From contig JAKAZC010000163.1 in NCBI GenBank assembly GCA_021826655.1, positions 1-6,462 of the forward strand: a DNA stretch of 6,462 nt, written 5' to 3'. How positions within the stretch are numbered: the stretch's first letter is position 1; every line of letters starts with the position of its first letter. Below, piece after piece: positions 1 through 5,009 of the stretch. The notes under the pieces were generated by a model. That model saw only the letters and a program-made list of their open reading frames with translations, was not told the DNA's origin and searched no databases. Origin of the DNA: Actinomycetes bacterium (GTDB lineage: Bacteria > Actinomycetota > Acidimicrobiia > Acidimicrobiales > RAAP-2). The position numbers and the translations under genes were made by a program.

Positions 1-1044
1 GACACCATCCGCAACGGCTACCCCGGCTTCGTGGCCGGCGCCACCTTCGCCCAGGCCCTGGGGTGGACCGGGGCCCGCGTCTCGTCCGCGTACGCCGCCT
101 GCGCGTCGGGTGCCCAGGCCATCAACAACGCACGGGCCCAGATCCTGGCCGGACTGTGTGACGTGGCCCTGGTGGTCGGGGCCGACACCACCCCCAAGGG
201 GTTCTTCACCCCGGTGGGTGGCGACCGCAAGGACGACCCAGACTGGCTGCGCTTCCATCTCATGGGCGCCACCAATCCCACGTACTTCGCCCTCTACGCC
301 AGGCGCCGCATGGAGCTGTTCGGCGCCACCGAGGAGGACTTCGCCGCCGTCAAGGTGAAGAACGCCCGCCACGGCCTGGAGAACCCGAACGCCCGGTACC
401 GCAAGGTGGTCACCGCCGAGGAGGTCCTCGCCTCCCCGATGGTCGCCGACCCACTGCGCCTCCTGGAGATCTGCGCCACATCGGACGGCGGGGCCGCCCT
501 GGTCCTGTGCTCGATGGAGTTCGCCCGACGCCACGCGGGTGCCCGGGACCTCGTCACCATCGACGCCGTGTCCACGGTCACCCCCCGCTTCCCGCAGGCC
601 ATCATCGAAATGCCCAACTTCTCGACCGACTCGTCGGCGACCGCAGCCTCGGTCGGTCCGACGTTCAAGCAGTCGGTGGCGCTCGCCGCCTACGAGGAGG
701 CCGGCATCGGGCCCGACGACGTCGACCTGGCCGAGGTCTACGACCTCTCGTCGGCGCTCGAGCTCGACTGGTACGAGGACATCGGGCTGTGCAAGCAGGG
801 TGAGGCCGAGCGCATGCTCCGCGACGGCGACACCACCCTCGGCGGCCGGGTGCCGGTCAACCCCAGCGGCGGGCTGTCGTGCTTCGGCGAGGCCATCCCC
901 GCCCAGGCCATCGCCCAGGTGTGCGAACTGGTCTGGCAGCTGCGGGGTCAGGCCAGCGGTCGCCAGGTCGACGGTGCACGGGTGGGGATCACCGCGAACC
1001 AGGGGCTCTTCGGCCACGGCTCGTCGGTCATCGTCTCGAGGTAG
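1..1044 (+). CDS. Thiolase-like lipid-transfer protein (Ltp/SCP-x thiolase family), 5'-truncated by the window
   Basis: The frame is open from the first base (DTIRNGYPGF before the GTG at 31), so the true start lies outside. About 347 residues are visible, and families of this type usually run 390-400. Numbering from base 1, the nucleophile motif AACASG gives Cys34 (bases 100-102), the residue that carries the acyl group in thiolases. EVYDLS (Tyr247, bases 739-741) stands where classical thiolases have NEAF and SCP2 thiolase has HDCF. NPSGGL (bases 859-876) is followed by SCFGEA, so Glu297 replaces the usual GHP histidine. The C-terminal loop is NQGLFGHG (Asn333, His339) instead of the CxGxG motif. 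From memory it resembles the mycobacterial Ltp3 type of acetyl-CoA acetyltransferase/lipid carrier proteins, some of which lie in sterol catabolism clusters. It probably acts in the cytoplasm on a CoA thioester, but claisen versus retro-aldol chemistry and substrate are not determined. It is convergent with the thioesterase gene, 24 bp apart. Confidence 0.88.
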   Translation, partial: DTIRNGYPGFVAGATFAQALGWTGARVSSAYAACASGAQAINNARAQILAGLCDVALVVGADTTPKGFFTPVGGDRKDDPDWLRFHLMGATNPTYFALYARRRMELFGATEEDFAAVKVKNARHGLENPNARYRKVVTAEEVLASPMVADPLRLLEICATSDGGAALVLCSMEFARRHAGARDLVTIDAVSTVTPRFPQAIIEMPNFSTDSSATAASVGPTFKQSVALAAYEEAGIGPDDVDLAEVYDLSSALELDWYEDIGLCKQGEAERMLRDGDTTLGGRVPVNPSGGLSCFGEAIPAQAIAQVCELVWQLRGQASGRQVDGARVGITANQGLFGHGSSVIVSR

Positions 1045-1068
1045 TCCCGACCGTCGGACCCGGGAACG

Positions 1069-1779
1069 TCAGGACGTGGGCGTGAACTCCCCCGACACCT
1101 GCACGGTGTCACCGTGCAGCAGCCACACCCGACCAGGCGTCGTGGCCATGGTGACGGTGGTGCCCCATTCCACCGGCCCGTGGTGGGTCAGCACGGCCGA
1201 CTCGACCGGCCCGGAGGCCGCGTCGACCAGCGCGGCCCAACTCGCCGCGTTGTTCACGTGCCCGGCCACGTCGAGGTCGGCCCGACGCAACGACCACGGC
1301 CGCCGCCCGGCATCGACGGGCAACCCGGTCGAGGTCACCCGACCCGAGACCTTCCTACCGGCGGATGCCTCCCCGTAGACGTCACGGAACTCGGGGGAGA
1401 TGCGCCGCGGCCGACCCGTGTCGTCGAGCGGGACCCACAGCGACTCGGTCTCCACCAGCACCACCCCGTCGACGTCCAGGTCGGTGCGGCGCTCGGCCCA
1501 CGCCGCGCCGATGCCCGAGCACCAGGTCGTGGCCCGGACGGACTCGCCCAGGGCGGGCCATCGGCCGACGGCCGTCAGCCGCAGCGCCGTACGCCGGACC
1601 ACCCACAGGTCGCCGGTGCCGATGCCGGTGTCGTCCCAGTCGTCTCCGGCCACGTCGTGCAGGTACCGGGCGGCGGCGTCGGGACGGAGCCGTCCCTGGG
1701 GGTCGGTGTCACCGAGTCGGACCCGCTGGCCGCCGGCGAAGCGGCGACCCGCGGTCGGGGGCGGGAGGAAGTCGAGCAC
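1069..1779 (-). CDS. Acyl-ACP thioesterase-like double-hotdog protein (FatA/FatB family)
   Basis: This 236-residue protein matches the layout of bacterial acyl-ACP thioesterases (fused tandem hotdog folds), which hydrolyse acyl-ACP or acyl-CoA to free fatty acid in the cytoplasm. Hotdog 1 spans about residues 15-125 (VRLGDTDPQGRL at 20-31; the WVVRR stretch at 59-63). Hotdog 2 spans about 160-236 and carries DLDVAGHVNN at 168-177, the equivalent of the plant catalytic motif DLDMNQHVNN. Asp170 and His174 are kept, but the catalytic Asn position is Ala172. VEWGTTV (Glu204) aligns with the plant ECGRDSV segment, so the catalytic Glu is kept and the neighbouring Cys is Trp. The GTG start at 1779 is chosen because TAGGCT ends 6 nt upstream, as for a leaderless mRNA, and because the hotdog begins soon after. 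It lies 45 bp downstream of the oxidoreductase gene on the same strand but appears to have its own promoter. Chain length and ACP/CoA preference cannot be read. Confidence 0.85.
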   Translation of the reverse strand: MLDFLPPPTAGRRFAGGQRVRLGDTDPQGRLRPDAAARYLHDVAGDDWDDTGIGTGDLWVVRRTALRLTAVGRWPALGESVRATTWCSGIGAAWAERRTDLDVDGVVLVETESLWVPLDDTGRPRRISPEFRDVYGEASAGRKVSGRVTSTGLPVDAGRRPWSLRRADLDVAGHVNNAASWAALVDAASGPVESAVLTHHGPVEWGTTVTMATTPGRVWLLHGDTVQVSGEFTPTS

Positions 1780-1785
1780 CGCCGC

Positions 1786-1791
1786 AGCCTA
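1786..1791 (-). promoter_or_regulatory. -10 box of the thioesterase gene, leaderless geometry
   Basis: On the minus strand TAGGCT ends 6 nt before the GTG at 1779. No Shine-Dalgarno is present in the 6 nt (gcggcg). With a normal -10 to start-site distance, transcription would begin at or next to the GTG. No convincing -35 is seen. This gives the thioesterase gene its own promoter inside the 45-bp gap after the oxidoreductase gene. Confidence 0.6.
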
Positions 1792-1824
1792 CGGTCCGGC
1801 CGGGGCCCGAGCGGTGCCCACCGG

Positions 1825-2769
1825 TCAGTCGTTGACGAGGATCACCTTGCCGAGCTTGCCGCCGGCGGCGAACCGCTCATAGGCGGCGTGGGCGTCGGCC
1901 ATCGGGTGGGTCGCGGCCACCGGGACGACCACCGCCCCTTCCCCCAGCAGGCGCACGGCACGCGACTCGACGAGCCAGGCCACACCCGCCTTCTCCTCCA
2001 CGTCGCGGGAGCGCAGGGTGGACCCGCCGATGGTGGCCCGTGCCCGCATCACGGCGAGGAGGTCGACCTCGGCAGTGGCACCGCCGCCCACGCCGATGAC
2101 CACGACCCGTGCCCCGGTGCCGAGATACGGGAGCACTGCCGCCACCCCCGGCGCCCCCACCAGCTCGAGGGACACGTCGTAGGGACCGTGCGCGGCCGCC
2201 GCGTCGGGCAGGATGACCACGTCGGCGCCGAGGGCGCGCACGGCGTCGTGGTGGTCCGGATTCCGGACGGTGGCCACCACCGTGGCACCGGCCACCGCGG
2301 CCAACTGCACCGCGGCGGTCCCCACCCCGCCCGCCGCACCCGAGATCAGCACGGTGTGACCCTCGGACAGGTCGGCCTGGGTGAACAGCGCGTCCTGGGC
2401 CGTCGAGAACGCCTCGGGGAACCCGCCGGCGTGCACGAGGTCGATCCCGGCGGGCACGGGCAGCAGGTGCGACTCGTGGACCACCACCTGTTCGGCCTGG
2501 CCACCACCCCCACACACGGCCATCACCCGCTCGCCGACCGCGAACCTGGCGCACCCGTCCCCGTTGGCCAGCACCGTGCCCGAGAACTCCAGGCCGGGGA
2601 TGTCGGCCGGCGAGCCGGCCGGGGCGGGATAGTAGCCCTTGCGCTGCAGCAGGTCGGCGCCGTTTACACCGGCGGCCGCCACCGCCACCAGCACCTCGCC
2701 CGGCCCGGGGACCGGGTCGGGATGCTCGTCCCACCGGAGCTCCCCTTCGACGATGGTCACGGCACGCAC
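1825..2769 (-). CDS. NAD(P)H:quinone oxidoreductase, PIG3/QOR-type zinc-independent MDR protein
   Basis: This 314-residue protein of the medium-chain dehydrogenase/reductase superfamily probably reduces quinones or reactive enones with NADPH in the cytoplasm. The GroES-like N-domain (about 1-125) contains VNGADLLQRKGYYP (35-48), close to the NRADLLQR motif of PIG3 quinone oxidoreductases. IPGLEFSG (57-64) follows. The structural and catalytic zinc cysteines of alcohol dehydrogenases are absent. The Rossmann domain has SGAAGGVGTAAVQLA (143-157) as the dinucleotide-binding turn. The protein ends in GKLGKVIL (304-311), typical of this family. The frame remains open upstream to 3069, but that stretch is Arg/Pro/Gly-rich and antisense to the CHAD gene. 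The GTG at 2769 gives the usual MRAVTI-type N-terminus and lies exactly 6 nt after a TACGCT -10 box. A second GTG at 2760 is possible but less well placed. It is divergent from the CHAD gene and upstream of the thioesterase gene. The substrate is unknown. Confidence 0.9.
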   Translation of the reverse strand: MRAVTIVEGELRWDEHPDPVPGPGEVLVAVAAAGVNGADLLQRKGYYPAPAGSPADIPGLEFSGTVLANGDGCARFAVGERVMAVCGGGGQAEQVVVHESHLLPVPAGIDLVHAGGFPEAFSTAQDALFTQADLSEGHTVLISGAAGGVGTAAVQLAAVAGATVVATVRNPDHHDAVRALGADVVILPDAAAAHGPYDVSLELVGAPGVAAVLPYLGTGARVVVIGVGGGATAEVDLLAVMRARATIGGSTLRSRDVEEKAGVAWLVESRAVRLLGEGAVVVPVAATHPMADAHAAYERFAAGGKLGKVILVND

Positions 2770-2775
2770 GTCACG

Positions 2776-2781
2776 AGCGTA
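2776..2781 (-). promoter_or_regulatory. -10 box of the oxidoreductase gene, leaderless geometry
   Basis: On the minus strand TACGCT ends 6 nt before the GTG at 2769, with no Shine-Dalgarno between. The geometry equals that of the thioesterase and ppgK genes and is the main reason for choosing this start over the longer open frame or the GTG at 2760. No clear -35 hexamer; the -35 position overlaps an inverted repeat at 2799-2818. Confidence 0.6.
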
Positions 2782-2798
2782 CCGCCCCCGTGCTCTGA

Positions 2799-2818
2799 CG
2801 GCGCCTGTGTGTGCGCCG
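2799..2818. promoter_or_regulatory. Inverted repeat, candidate operator for the oxidoreductase promoter
   Basis: Perfect 6-bp arms CGGCGC and GCGCCG are separated by 8 nt (CTGTGTGT). The dyad covers the expected -35 position of the minus-strand promoter, 17 nt upstream of its -10. It lies outside any transcribed region predicted here, so it is more likely a protein-binding site than an RNA hairpin. Perfect 6-bp dyads do arise by chance in DNA this GC-rich. Confidence 0.35.
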
Positions 2819-2836
2819 ACCCGAGCGACATCGGGT
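2819..2836. promoter_or_regulatory. Second inverted repeat, candidate operator for the CHAD gene promoter
   Basis: Perfect 6-bp arms ACCCGA and TCGGGT flank a 6-nt centre (GCGACA). It directly abuts the dyad at 2799-2818 and covers the -35 position of the plus-strand promoter, whose -10 is at 2850-2855. The size (18 bp) is typical of TetR- or MarR-type operators, but no regulator gene is in the window. Confidence 0.35.
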
Positions 2837-2849
2837 GCTCCCGCACTCG

Positions 2850-2866
2850 TAGGCTGGGAGTGGAGG
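2850..2866 (+). promoter_or_regulatory. -10 box and ribosome-binding site of the CHAD gene
   Basis: TAGGCT (2850-2855) is followed by GGAGG (2862-2866) and then 7 nt to the ATG at 2874. The start of transcription would fall near 2861-2863, giving a leader of only about 12 nt with the Shine-Dalgarno at its 5' end. This is the one gene of the five with visible starts that is not leaderless by spacing. Confidence 0.5.
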
Positions 2867-2873
2867 CCCGGCC

Positions 2874-3935
2874 ATGACGACCGAACCGTTCGAGGACCAC
2901 GTGGAAGAGGGCCCGGACCCGGCCGCGTCCGGGCCGCCCGTTCGGACGGAAACCGTCGACGACAGGTTCCCCGACCCGTCGGCGGGGATGGTCCTGCACC
3001 GGGTGCTGGCGATGGCGGCCCGCACGTTCCTCCTGAACGACCTCGCCGGCGACCTCGACGACGGGTCACTCCGCACCGGAGCCGCAGCCGCCCTCCAGGT
3101 GGCCATGGGGCCCCGGCCGCTGTGGGCCCAGTCGGCCGTGTCCTCGCTGCGGGGGACAGAGCGACGGACCGACCCCGTCGAGCGCATCCACCAGAGCCGG
3201 GTGTCCATGCGCCGGATACGGTCGAATCTGCGCACCTACCGGCTGCTCGTCGACGCCCGACGCGGTACCACCCTGCGGGCCGAGCTCGCCTGGTACGGCA
3301 ACGAGCTGGGACGTTCCCGCGACCTCGACCTTCTGACCGGCGTCGTCTCCCAGTGCGGGCCGGAGGTGCTCGGGCGCGACGAGGTGGCCCGCCTGTTGGC
3401 CGTCCTCGCCTGGCACCGCGACGAGGCGACCTCCCGGTTGGTCACCGAGCAGGCCGGTCCGCGACGGCTCCGGCTGACCGGGCAGGTGGCGGACCTGTGG
3501 GAGGGGCCGGCGTTCAAGGCGAAGGCCGGCCGACCGGCCACCGAGGTCCTACCGCCCATGCTGCACCGGGCCTGGCACGACCTGCGGGGCGCGGCCCGCA
3601 AGGCCAGGAGGGACCCGTCCGACATCCACCTCCACCAGCTCCGGATCCGGCTCAAGGACCTCCGCTACGGATCCGAGACCCTCGCCCTGGTGGAGGGCGC
3701 ACCGGCGCGCAAGACGGCGAAGGCGGCGGAGCGGCTCCAGAGCAGGCTGGGCGACGTCCACGACACGGTCTTCGCCGTCGGATGGCTCGAGTCGCTGGGG
3801 GCCGAGCAGGCGGACCTGGCCGACGCCGCCGCACGCCTGGTGTCCCTCCAGCGCGAGGTGGCGGCCGACACCCGCCGAGGCTGGAAGCGCGATCTCAAGG
3901 AAGTCGAGCGCCGCTGGCGCCGCTGGCAGGGCTGA
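2874..3935 (+). CDS. Stand-alone CHAD-domain protein (probable polyphosphate-binding)
   Basis: The 353-residue protein has the conserved-histidine alpha-helical domain with its internal duplication. Repeat 1 is ERIHQSRVSMRRIRSNLRTY (103-122: His106, Arg109, Arg113, Arg114, Arg116) followed by LGRSRDLDLL (145-154). Repeat 2 is IHLHQLRIRLKDLRYGSE (251-268: His254, Arg257, Arg259, Lys261, Arg264) followed by LQSRLGDVHD (288-297). CHAD domains are four-helix-bundle pairs whose basic surface binds inorganic polyphosphate. Some decorate polyphosphate granules, while others are fused to a CYTH triphosphatase domain. No CYTH domain is present here. The first ~35 residues are acidic and Pro/Gly-rich, probably disordered. 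No signal peptide or membrane segment is visible. The ATG at 2874 is preceded by GGAGG at 2862-2866 with a 7-nt spacer, the only good Shine-Dalgarno in the window. The gene is convergent with a PpgK-like kinase, which supports a polyphosphate role. A purely structural or regulatory role cannot be excluded. Confidence 0.9.
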   Translation: MTTEPFEDHVEEGPDPAASGPPVRTETVDDRFPDPSAGMVLHRVLAMAARTFLLNDLAGDLDDGSLRTGAAAALQVAMGPRPLWAQSAVSSLRGTERRTDPVERIHQSRVSMRRIRSNLRTYRLLVDARRGTTLRAELAWYGNELGRSRDLDLLTGVVSQCGPEVLGRDEVARLLAVLAWHRDEATSRLVTEQAGPRRLRLTGQVADLWEGPAFKAKAGRPATEVLPPMLHRAWHDLRGAARKARRDPSDIHLHQLRIRLKDLRYGSETLALVEGAPARKTAKAAERLQSRLGDVHDTVFAVGWLESLGAEQADLADAAARLVSLQREVAADTRRGWKRDLKEVERRWRRWQG

Positions 3936-3942
3936 CGGGCCA

Positions 3943-3971
3943 CGGACCGCCGGCCGGCCGCGGCAGATCCG
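3943..3971. terminator. GC-rich bulged hairpin between convergent CHAD and ppgK genes, possible bidirectional terminator
   Basis: CGGA+CCGC (3943-3950) can pair with GCGG (3960-3963) and TCCG (3968-3971), leaving a 4-nt bulge (caga). A 10-bp palindrome, GCCGGCCGGC, sits at 3949-3958 and offers an alternative fold. There is no T-tract on either strand, so it is not a classical intrinsic terminator, though GC-rich actinobacterial terminators often lack one. Confidence 0.3.
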
Positions 3972-3978
3972 CCGGGGT

Positions 3979-4875
3979 TCAGGCCGCGCCCGCCGCCCCG
4001 TCGTCCGCCGGGACACCGCCGCGCAGTGGCACCCACAACCGGATCCCACCGAGGATGCCGGCCGTGTTGTCCACCACCGTCACGTCGTCGGGGAGGTGGT
4101 GGCGCAACACCCGGCGGGAGTTGCCGCCACCGATGAAGAGGTGGTCGAAGGCGGTGAGGGCCCGCATGTTGGCGATCGCCTTCGCCACCCGCTTGTTCCA
4201 ACGGTCCTCGCCGATCTCCTTGCGCGTGGTCTCGCCCAATTGGGTGTCGTAGTCCTCGCCCTTGCGGAACGGCTGGTGGGCGATCTCGAGGTGGGGCAGG
4301 AGCTCCCCGTTGTAGAACAGGCCCGTCCCGAACCCGGTCCCGAGCGTGATCACGAGTTCGAGACCGTGGCCGGTGACCACCGCCGCACCCTGGATGTCGG
4401 CATCGTTGGCCACCTTTGTGGGGATGCCGAACTCCCGGGTCAGCTCGCCCGCCAGGTCGTAGCGGTCCCACAGCCGGACCAGGTGATGGTCGACGGCGCT
4501 GCCCGGCCCGCTGACGGTGACGAAGTGCGGACACGACAGGACCACGCCGTCACGCACCATCCCCGGAAACCCGGCCGAGGCCCGCTCGGCCGCCGGCAGC
4601 GGGGCGACGAGCCGCTCCAACGACGCCACCAGCTTGTCGGGGGGCAGCGGGTACGGCGTGGGGATCTTCACCCGGTCCGCCACCATGGCCCCGCTGGCGT
4701 CGAGCACCGACGCCTTCAGTCCGGTGCCGCCGATGTCCACCGCCAGGGTGAACGGGTGGCGGGGTTCGGACCGCCCGCCCTCGGCATCGGCACCGTCCGC
4801 CGGTTCGGGGTCGAGCACGTCGGGAACACCCCGCGGGGTGTCGGGGGCCGGCGCGGCGTGGTCGCTGGAGGTCAT
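3979..4875 (-). CDS. ppgK: ROK-family sugar kinase of the polyphosphate glucokinase (PpgK) type
   Basis: This 298-residue cytoplasmic kinase probably phosphorylates glucose, with polyphosphate and/or ATP as donor. AVDIGGTGLK (45-54) is the phosphate-1 loop. AGFPGMVRDGVV (101-112) corresponds to the TYPGVV region of PpgK. VANDAD (155-160) holds the predicted catalytic base Asp158. LGTGFGTGLFYNG (178-190) is the phosphate-2 loop. EIAH (197-200) replaces the EFGH of PpgK. IGGGNSRR (248-255) and DNTAGILGG (269-277) are C-terminal family motifs. The zinc-binding CxCGxxGC of bacterial ROK glucokinases is absent, as in PpgK. About 40 N-terminal residues are Asp/Glu/Pro-rich and lie outside the kinase core, and roughly 10 residues (about 122-138) look inserted relative to mycobacterial PpgK. 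The ATG at 4875 follows TAGCGT by 6 nt; GAGGGG abuts the ATG, too close to act as a Shine-Dalgarno. Its 3' end faces the CHAD gene at 43 bp. Family is certain; donor and sugar specificity are inferred. Confidence 0.85.
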   Translation of the reverse strand: MTSSDHAAPAPDTPRGVPDVLDPEPADGADAEGGRSEPRHPFTLAVDIGGTGLKASVLDASGAMVADRVKIPTPYPLPPDKLVASLERLVAPLPAAERASAGFPGMVRDGVVLSCPHFVTVSGPGSAVDHHLVRLWDRYDLAGELTREFGIPTKVANDADIQGAAVVTGHGLELVITLGTGFGTGLFYNGELLPHLEIAHQPFRKGEDYDTQLGETTRKEIGEDRWNKRVAKAIANMRALTAFDHLFIGGGNSRRVLRHHLPDDVTVVDNTAGILGGIRLWVPLRGGVPADDGAAGAA

Positions 4876-4881
4876 CCCCTC

Positions 4882-4887
4882 ACGCTA
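4882..4887 (-). promoter_or_regulatory. -10 box of ppgK, leaderless geometry
   Basis: On the minus strand TAGCGT ends 6 nt before the ATG at 4875. The intervening GAGGGG resembles a Shine-Dalgarno but touches the ATG, so it is unlikely to work as one. No recognisable -35. A small dyad (GTCCC-GGCG-GGGAC, 4899-4912) overlies the expected -35 position. Confidence 0.6.
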
Positions 4888-4939
4888 AACGCGGATGGGT
4901 CCCGGCGGGGACAGGGCTGAGGACTGCCGTTCCTGACGA

Positions 4940-4969
4940 GGCCCGCGATGGGCCCGCGGTGGGCCCGCG
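4940..4969. repeat. Three-copy direct repeat of GGCCCGCG with exact 11-bp period
   Basis: GGCCCGCG occurs at 4940-4947, 4951-4958 and 4962-4969. The full 11-mer units are GGCCCGCGATG, GGCCCGCGGTG and GGCCCGCGCCC. The first two differ at one base and the third diverges only in its last three bases. The array lies in the ppgK/amidase divergent region, ending 26 nt before the amidase -10 box. A period of 11 bp places the copies on about the same face of the helix, which suits repeated binding of one protein, but a simple tandem-duplication origin is also possible. Confidence 0.5.
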
Positions 4970-4995
4970 CCCGGGCGGGTGGTGGCGGGCAGGGG

Positions 4996-5001
4996 TAGCG
5001 T
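4996..5001 (+). promoter_or_regulatory. -10 box of the amidase gene, leaderless geometry
   Basis: TAGCGT lies 8 nt before the ATG at 5010, and no Shine-Dalgarno is present between them. The hexamer is identical to the ppgK -10 box on the opposite strand. Transcription would begin within a base or two of the ATG. No convincing -35; the expected position is C/G-only sequence just after the 11-bp repeats. Confidence 0.55.
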
Positions 5002-5009
5002 CCCATGCC

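Noticed and set aside
1045..1065. TCCCG/CGGGA inverted repeat in the 24-bp gap between convergent thiolase and thioesterase genes.
   Set aside because: Arms of only 5 bp with an 11-nt loop and no T-tract are too weak to call a terminator.
1114..2877. A 587-codon open frame on the plus strand, opposite the thioesterase and oxidoreductase genes.
   Set aside because: Its product is His/Arg/Gly-rich low-complexity sequence without family motifs, while the minus strand gives two clear protein families over the same bases. Long antisense frames are expected at this GC content because stop codons are rare.
2770..3069. N-terminal extension of the oxidoreductase frame by 100 codons.
   Set aside because: The extension is Arg/Pro/Gly-rich, antisense to the CHAD N-terminus, and contains the predicted promoter; the core begins with the family's normal N-terminus at the GTG at 2769.
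2639..4252. A 537-codon plus-strand frame overlapping the CHAD gene in another frame.
   Set aside because: Its product is Arg/Pro/Gly-rich and crosses the CHAD gene and the 3' end of ppgK; the CHAD frame has both conserved repeats and a promoter with ribosome-binding site.
4096..4920. A 274-codon plus-strand frame antisense to ppgK.
   Set aside because: It mirrors the ppgK reading frame, has no recognisable domain, and begins without a promoter-like sequence I could find.
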